A stretch of 64,000 nt of DNA from NCBI GenBank assembly GCA_002733205.1, contig NVUW01000014.1, positions 62,001 to 126,000 of the forward strand. Reading direction: 5' to 3'. Origin of the DNA: Thalassobium sp. GTDB taxonomy: Bacteria > Pseudomonadota > Gammaproteobacteria > Pseudomonadales > Oceanobacteraceae. Shown here piece by piece: positions 60,850 to 64,000 of the stretch (position 1 is its first letter; every line of letters starts with the position of its first letter). The translations under genes were made by a program, and so were the position numbers. The notes under the pieces were generated by a model, which saw nothing but the letters and a program-made list of their open reading frames with translations, was not told the origin of the DNA and did no database searches.

Positions 60850-61040
60850 TGCAGTGCGGCCCGTAGGAGGCCCGCCACGGACGGCGGGCATAGCATCAAC
60901 GCCGGGAGCGTTGATCAACATTGCACAGCAATGGCCCGCAGGGGGCCCGCCACGGATGGCGGGCATAGCATCAACGCCGGGAGCGTTGGTCAACATTGCG
61001 CAGCAATGGCCCGCAGGGGGCCCGCCATGGACGGCGGGCA
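60850..61040. repeat. 75-bp tandem repeat of double hairpins, about 2.6 copies
   Basis: The unit contains a hairpin GCCCGCC..GGCGGGC and a second AACGC-CGGGA-GCGTT, then TCAACATTGC. The period is 75 bases, and copies differ at a few positions (CACGGACGG, CACGGATGG, CATGGACGG). It is not a CRISPR: only three copies, no variable spacers. Confidence 0.88.
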
Positions 61041-61041
61041 T

Positions 61042-61069
61042 AAAAAAACCCGCACAAGGCGGGTTTTTT
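61042..61069. terminator. Bidirectional terminator before rpmE stop
   Basis: AAAAAACCCGC, loop ACAAG, GCGGGTTTTTT. It closes rpmE on the minus strand and the repeats on the plus strand. Confidence 0.93.
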
Positions 61070-61082
61070 CGGTTCGGTCTTC

Positions 61083-61292
61083 TTACTTCTTGAAGGCACC
61101 GAAACGCTTGTTGAAACGGTCAATACGGCCGCCGGTATCAACAACTTTCTGCTTACCAGTGTAAAACGGGTGGCATGCAGAACACACGTCCAGGTACATA
61201 GAACCAGGCTTAGTGGATTTGGTTTTGATCACGTTACCACAGGAGCAAGTTGCTTCCAGAGCAGCGTACTCAGGATGAATACCTTCTTTCAT
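61083..61292 (-). CDS. rpmE: 50S ribosomal protein L31 (zinc form)
   Basis: The protein has 69 residues: [39 protein letters not shown], and RFNKRFG. Cys 16, 18, 37 and 40 form the zinc site, so this is the C+ form that is displaced under zinc starvation in some bacteria. It is divergent from priA with a 142-base gap, as in E. coli. AGGTGTCCC lies upstream of the ATG. Confidence 0.97.
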   Translation of the reverse strand: MKEGIHPEYAALEATCSCGNVIKTKSTKPGSMYLDVCSACHPFYTGKQKVVDTGGRIDRFNKRFGAFKK

Positions 61293-61434
61293 GGGACACC
61301 TCTTGGGTCTTCACGCCGCCACTTGCGAATCTTCTCTTCACAAGTACCGCGCTACTGGATTACAAAAACTTGCCCTTGCATGGGCAATAAGGACGCGCAT
61401 AATACCAGAGCCGACCTAAGCAGCAAGTCTTTTC

Positions 61435-63645
61435 ATGTCCTTTTTTGTTGTCGAAATTGCTCTTCCCCTCCCGCTACGCCGCACTTTTGACTACTTGCCG
61501 CTGCCCGGAGAAACACCGGATCACTATCAGCCCGGCCAGCGTGTGCGGGTGGAATTTGGCCGCCAGCTGCTGCTGGGCATCGTTCTCAGTAGCCGTAATC
61601 AGTCCGATGTCCCGACCAATAAGCTGAAACCGCTGTTGGCACGCCTTGACGATACCCCGCTTATTGATGAACACAGTCTGGCGCTGTGCCGCTGGCTCGC
61701 CGATTACTATCACCACAGCATGGGCGAAGTGCTGGAGCATATGCTTCCAACGATGCTGCGCCGTGGCTGTGAGCTGAGCGAGGCCGACGAACGGGTCTGG
61801 CTGAAGCAGGCCGACGAGCCGGCCAAACCGCTGCGCGGCAGCAAACAACAGGCGCTGTGGCAGTTATTTCAGCAGAGCCCACAATGGCCACACAACGAGC
61901 TGACGACTCAGGGCTTCAGCCTGGCGCAATTGCGCAGTCTGGCCGACGCCGGACTGATTGAAGAACGCCAGCAGCTGCCGCTGCCGCCGGTTATTCAGGA
62001 GAATCAGCGCTTTCACAGCCTGAATCCGCAGCAGCAGAGCGCGCTGAAAGCACTTGAGCCGGAACTGCATCATTTTCGCGCCTGCCTGCTCGAAGGCGTA
62101 ACCGGCTCGGGCAAAACCGAGGTCTATCTGCGTCTGATCGAGCAGGTACTGGCGGCGGGCAAACAGGCACTGGTGCTGGTACCGGAAATCGGTCTGACGC
62201 CACAAACCGTACGCCGCTTTCAGGCGCGTTTTAATGTGCCCATCGCCATGCTGCATTCCGGCCTTAACGACCGCGAGCGACTGCAGGGCTGGCGACAGGT
62301 AAGTGAAGGCGGTGCGCGTATTCTAATCGGCACCCGTTCGGCGGTATTTACCCCGATGCCCGACCTCGGCCTGATTATTCTCGACGAAGAACACGATGCC
62401 TCGTTCAAGCAACAGGATGGCCTGCGCTATTCAGCACGCGATTTTGCTCTGGTGCGGGCCCACAAAGCGGGCGTGCCCATCGTCCTCGGTTCGGCCACAC
62501 CCTCGCTGGAAACCCTGCACAACGCGCTCAGCGGTAAATACCTGCACCTGAAACTGAGCCAGCGCGCCGGGGATGCCAAAGCACCCAGCATGAAGCTGCA
62601 CAGCATTCTGCATCAGCCACTGACCGCCGGTTTCGCCCAACCCGTGCTGAACGCTATGCACAAACATATAAGTGACGGCAAACAGGTGCTGGTGTTTATT
62701 AACCGTCGCGGTTTTGCCCCACTACTGGCCTGCCGCGACTGTGGCTGGATGGCCGAATGCCGCCGCTGTGATGCACGCCTGACGCTGCATCAATATCCGC
62801 CGCATCTGCATTGCCACCATTGCGATTTTCAGCAGGGTATTCCTGCAGTGTGTCCGCAATGTGGTGGGCAGCACGTTGAAGGTATTGGTCAGGGCACCGA
62901 GAAAATTCAGGATCAGCTCGCCGTGCTGTTCCCACAGGTGCCGGTGCGCCGGGTCGACCGTGACACCATCCGCAGTAAGCAGGCGTTCGATAATCTGTTC
63001 GACGATATTCACAGCGGCGGCCCCTGCATTCTGGTCGGCACCCAGATGCTGGCGAAAGGCCACCACTTTCCCGATGTCACTCTGGTGGTGGTGCTGGACG
63101 CCGATGCCGGTTTATTCAGCGCCGACTTCCGCGGTATGGAACACAGCGCGCAATTAATCTGTCAGGTGGCCGGCCGTGCCGGACGCGAAGAAGCGCCGGG
63201 TGAAGTATGGATTCAGACCCTGTACGCCGACCATCCGCTGCTCAATCTGCTGCTCGACAGCGGCTACCACGCGCTGGCGCTGTCGTTATTACAGGAGCGC
63301 CAACAGCAGCAGCTGCCGCCGTACAGCCATATGGCGTTACTGCGCAGCGAATGCGAAGACCGCACGAAGGCGCAGCAACTGCTGCAACAGGCGCGCGCCT
63401 TTGTGCAGCAATGGCTGCAAACCCACAGCGGCGCCAGCTGGCAAGCACCGGTGACCCTGCTTGGCCCCTTCCCCGCCATTATGGAACGGCGCAATGGCCG
63501 CTTCCGTTTTCAGCTGCAGTTTTACGCTGCCGAACGCAGTGTGCTGCACCGTACCGCAGCGGCGCTGGTGCATTTTCTGGAGCAGCATAAGGGCTTATCA
63601 AAGGTGCGCTGGAATCTGGATATCGACCCCATCGATACCCTCTGA
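61435..63645 (+). CDS. priA: Primosomal replication protein N' (PriA helicase)
   Basis: The protein has 736 residues. The N-terminal DNA-binding domain begins MSFFVVEIALPLPLRRTFDYL; the helicase core has Walker A GVTGSGKTEVYL (about 230), DEEH in ILDEEHDASFKQQDG and GSATPSLET; the zinc-binding insert carries CRDCGWMAECRRCDARL and CHHCDFQQ...CPQCGG (eight Cys). QGTEKIQDQL and GRAGREEAPGEV follow. It restarts stalled replication forks. Divergent rpmE is a conserved neighbour. Confidence 0.97.
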   Translation: MSFFVVEIALPLPLRRTFDYLPLPGETPDHYQPGQRVRVEFGRQLLLGIVLSSRNQSDVPTNKLKPLLARLDDTPLIDEHSLALCRWLADYYHHSMGEVLEHMLPTMLRRGCELSEADERVWLKQADEPAKPLRGSKQQALWQLFQQSPQWPHNELTTQGFSLAQLRSLADAGLIEERQQLPLPPVIQENQRFHSLNPQQQSALKALEPELHHFRACLLEGVTGSGKTEVYLRLIEQVLAAGKQALVLVPEIGLTPQTVRRFQARFNVPIAMLHSGLNDRERLQGWRQVSEGGARILIGTRSAVFTPMPDLGLIILDEEHDASFKQQDGLRYSARDFALVRAHKAGVPIVLGSATPSLETLHNALSGKYLHLKLSQRAGDAKAPSMKLHSILHQPLTAGFAQPVLNAMHKHISDGKQVLVFINRRGFAPLLACRDCGWMAECRRCDARLTLHQYPPHLHCHHCDFQQGIPAVCPQCGGQHVEGIGQGTEKIQDQLAVLFPQVPVRRVDRDTIRSKQAFDNLFDDIHSGGPCILVGTQMLAKGHHFPDVTLVVVLDADAGLFSADFRGMEHSAQLICQVAGRAGREEAPGEVWIQTLYADHPLLNLLLDSGYHALALSLLQERQQQQLPPYSHMALLRSECEDRTKAQQLLQQARAFVQQWLQTHSGASWQAPVTLLGPFPAIMERRNGRFRFQLQFYAAERSVLHRTAAALVHFLEQHKGLSKVRWNLDIDPIDTL

Positions 63646-63762
63646 ACAGACAGGCCGCAGACAGCCCGGCAAGACAGATATCGCGGTCTATACTTGGCAT
63701 ATTCTTATGAGCGTGAACAGGCCTTAAGCCCACCACCGCCCGATGCCACGCAAGGACTCCGC

Positions 63763-64000
63763 ATGGACTATCTAAGCTTCCGCCACGCCCGCCAGCACTT
63801 TGCCGTACCCATTGAAAGCGTGCGTTTTATTGCCGCTGAAAGTGCCCTCACACCCACCCAGGTGGCCACCGGCAAGGGCCAGCAATTCGACATGGTGGAG
63901 TTTGAAGGTCAGGCCTGCATCATTCTGTCGCTGGCCCGTCTGCTCAATCAGCCATCCGAGCGCAGCAAAAGCCTTGAATTACTGGAATTACTGCAGGCGC
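63763..64000 (+). CDS. CheW-like domain protein, 3' truncated by the window end
   Basis: The first 79 residues are visible, starting MDYLSFRHARQHFAVPIESV, then RFIAAESALTPTQVATGKGQ and VEFEGQACIILSLARLLNQ. This is the CheW/CheA-C domain pattern (F-A-V-P-x-x-x-V and I-x-L-x-x-L). AAGGA lies 6 bases before the ATG. CheW couples chemoreceptors to the kinase CheA; this could also be a CheV. Located near a chemoreceptor gene at 51-53 kb but not adjacent. Confidence 0.7.
   Translation, partial: MDYLSFRHARQHFAVPIESVRFIAAESALTPTQVATGKGQQFDMVEFEGQACIILSLARLLNQPSERSKSLELLELLQA

Larger units (their letters stand above)
60759..61082. other. Intergenic region with heptamer and 75-bp tandem repeats
   Basis: The 324-base gap between the coiled-coil gene and convergent rpmE consists of a 7-bp array (60764-60812), a 75-bp tandem (60850-61040) and a terminator (61042-61069). 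No gene is believed; open frames here (for example 60706-61164) are repeat-driven. Confidence 0.75.

Noticed and set aside
60850..61040. CRISPR-like array
   Set aside because: Only about 2.6 copies with continuous 75-bp units; no spacers and no cas genes.
1..64000. tRNA or rRNA genes
   Set aside because: I saw no cloverleaf-like or rRNA sequence in the intergenic regions; a covariance search would be decisive.

Overview
The window looks like chromosomal DNA of a marine-type gammaproteobacterium, most likely an Oceanospirillales-like lineage. This rests on a Pseudomonas-like pycA/pycB pyruvate carboxylase with a divergent LysR gene, a Vibrio vps-II-like exopolysaccharide operon, and gammaproteobacterial housekeeping blocks (rnr-rlmB, rpsF-rpsR-rplI, dnaB, hslVU, rpmE/priA). 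The lineage is an inference; no rRNA gene is present. I found 63 genes that I can support, two of them cut by the window ends, and no rRNA, tRNA or CRISPR array.

Layout. 0-6 kb: end of an LPS-kinase-like gene, two GNAT acetyltransferases, dnaB, and the rpsF-rpsR-DUF2232-like-rplI ribosomal operon with a structured leader. 6-14 kb: a large outer-membrane metallopeptidase/propeller/barrel protein, a DUF418 membrane protein, and a five-gene operon (PepSY protein, response regulator, PhoQ-like kinase, two Bor-like lipoproteins) with a divergent small gene. 14-21 kb: exopolysaccharide operon in vpsL-vpsQ-vpsM-vpsN-vpsO-vpsP order. 21-30 kb: galE, an AT-rich wzx/wzy/glycosyltransferase operon, a secreted Ala-rich protein, and an O-antigen ligase/polymerase overlapped by a PPP-type phosphatase. 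30-36 kb: small genes (GIY-YIG, YeeE pair, leucyl aminopeptidase, TRIC channel, secreted protein) separated by dense arrays of a short hairpin repeat. 36-46 kb: carbonic anhydrase, pyruvate carboxylase with regulator, a 41-residue Lys-rich protein, an RHH regulator with a perfect palindrome, a GlxA-type regulator, a thioesterase, ahpF and ahpC. 46-64 kb: mscS, rlmB, rnr, a DUF971 protein, a chemoreceptor, hslUV, a SlyD-like isomerase, an LPP20/transglutaminase envelope group, a YcbL hydrolase, two coiled-coil membrane proteins, rpmE, priA and the start of a CheW-like gene.

How the parts may work together. The most interesting proposal is an envelope-sensing module at 6.1-13.8 kb. A 17-bp direct-repeat box (RTTCAS-N5-GTTCAS) lies 10-11 bp upstream of a -10-like hexamer before three transcription units: the PepSY/two-component/Bor operon, its divergent small gene, and the outer-membrane protease gene. 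This suggests one OmpR-family regulon. The polysaccharide genes form a second functional block: a Wzc-type kinase without the usual small tyrosine phosphatase, but with a PPP phosphatase co-translated with a ligase/polymerase.

Non-coding structure is unusually rich. It includes six clusters of REP-like hairpins, all in the first 36 kb; two copies of an intergenic stem-loop whose stems differ but remain paired; a heptamer array; a 75-bp hairpin tandem; and clear palindromic operators at pycA/pycR and the RHH gene.
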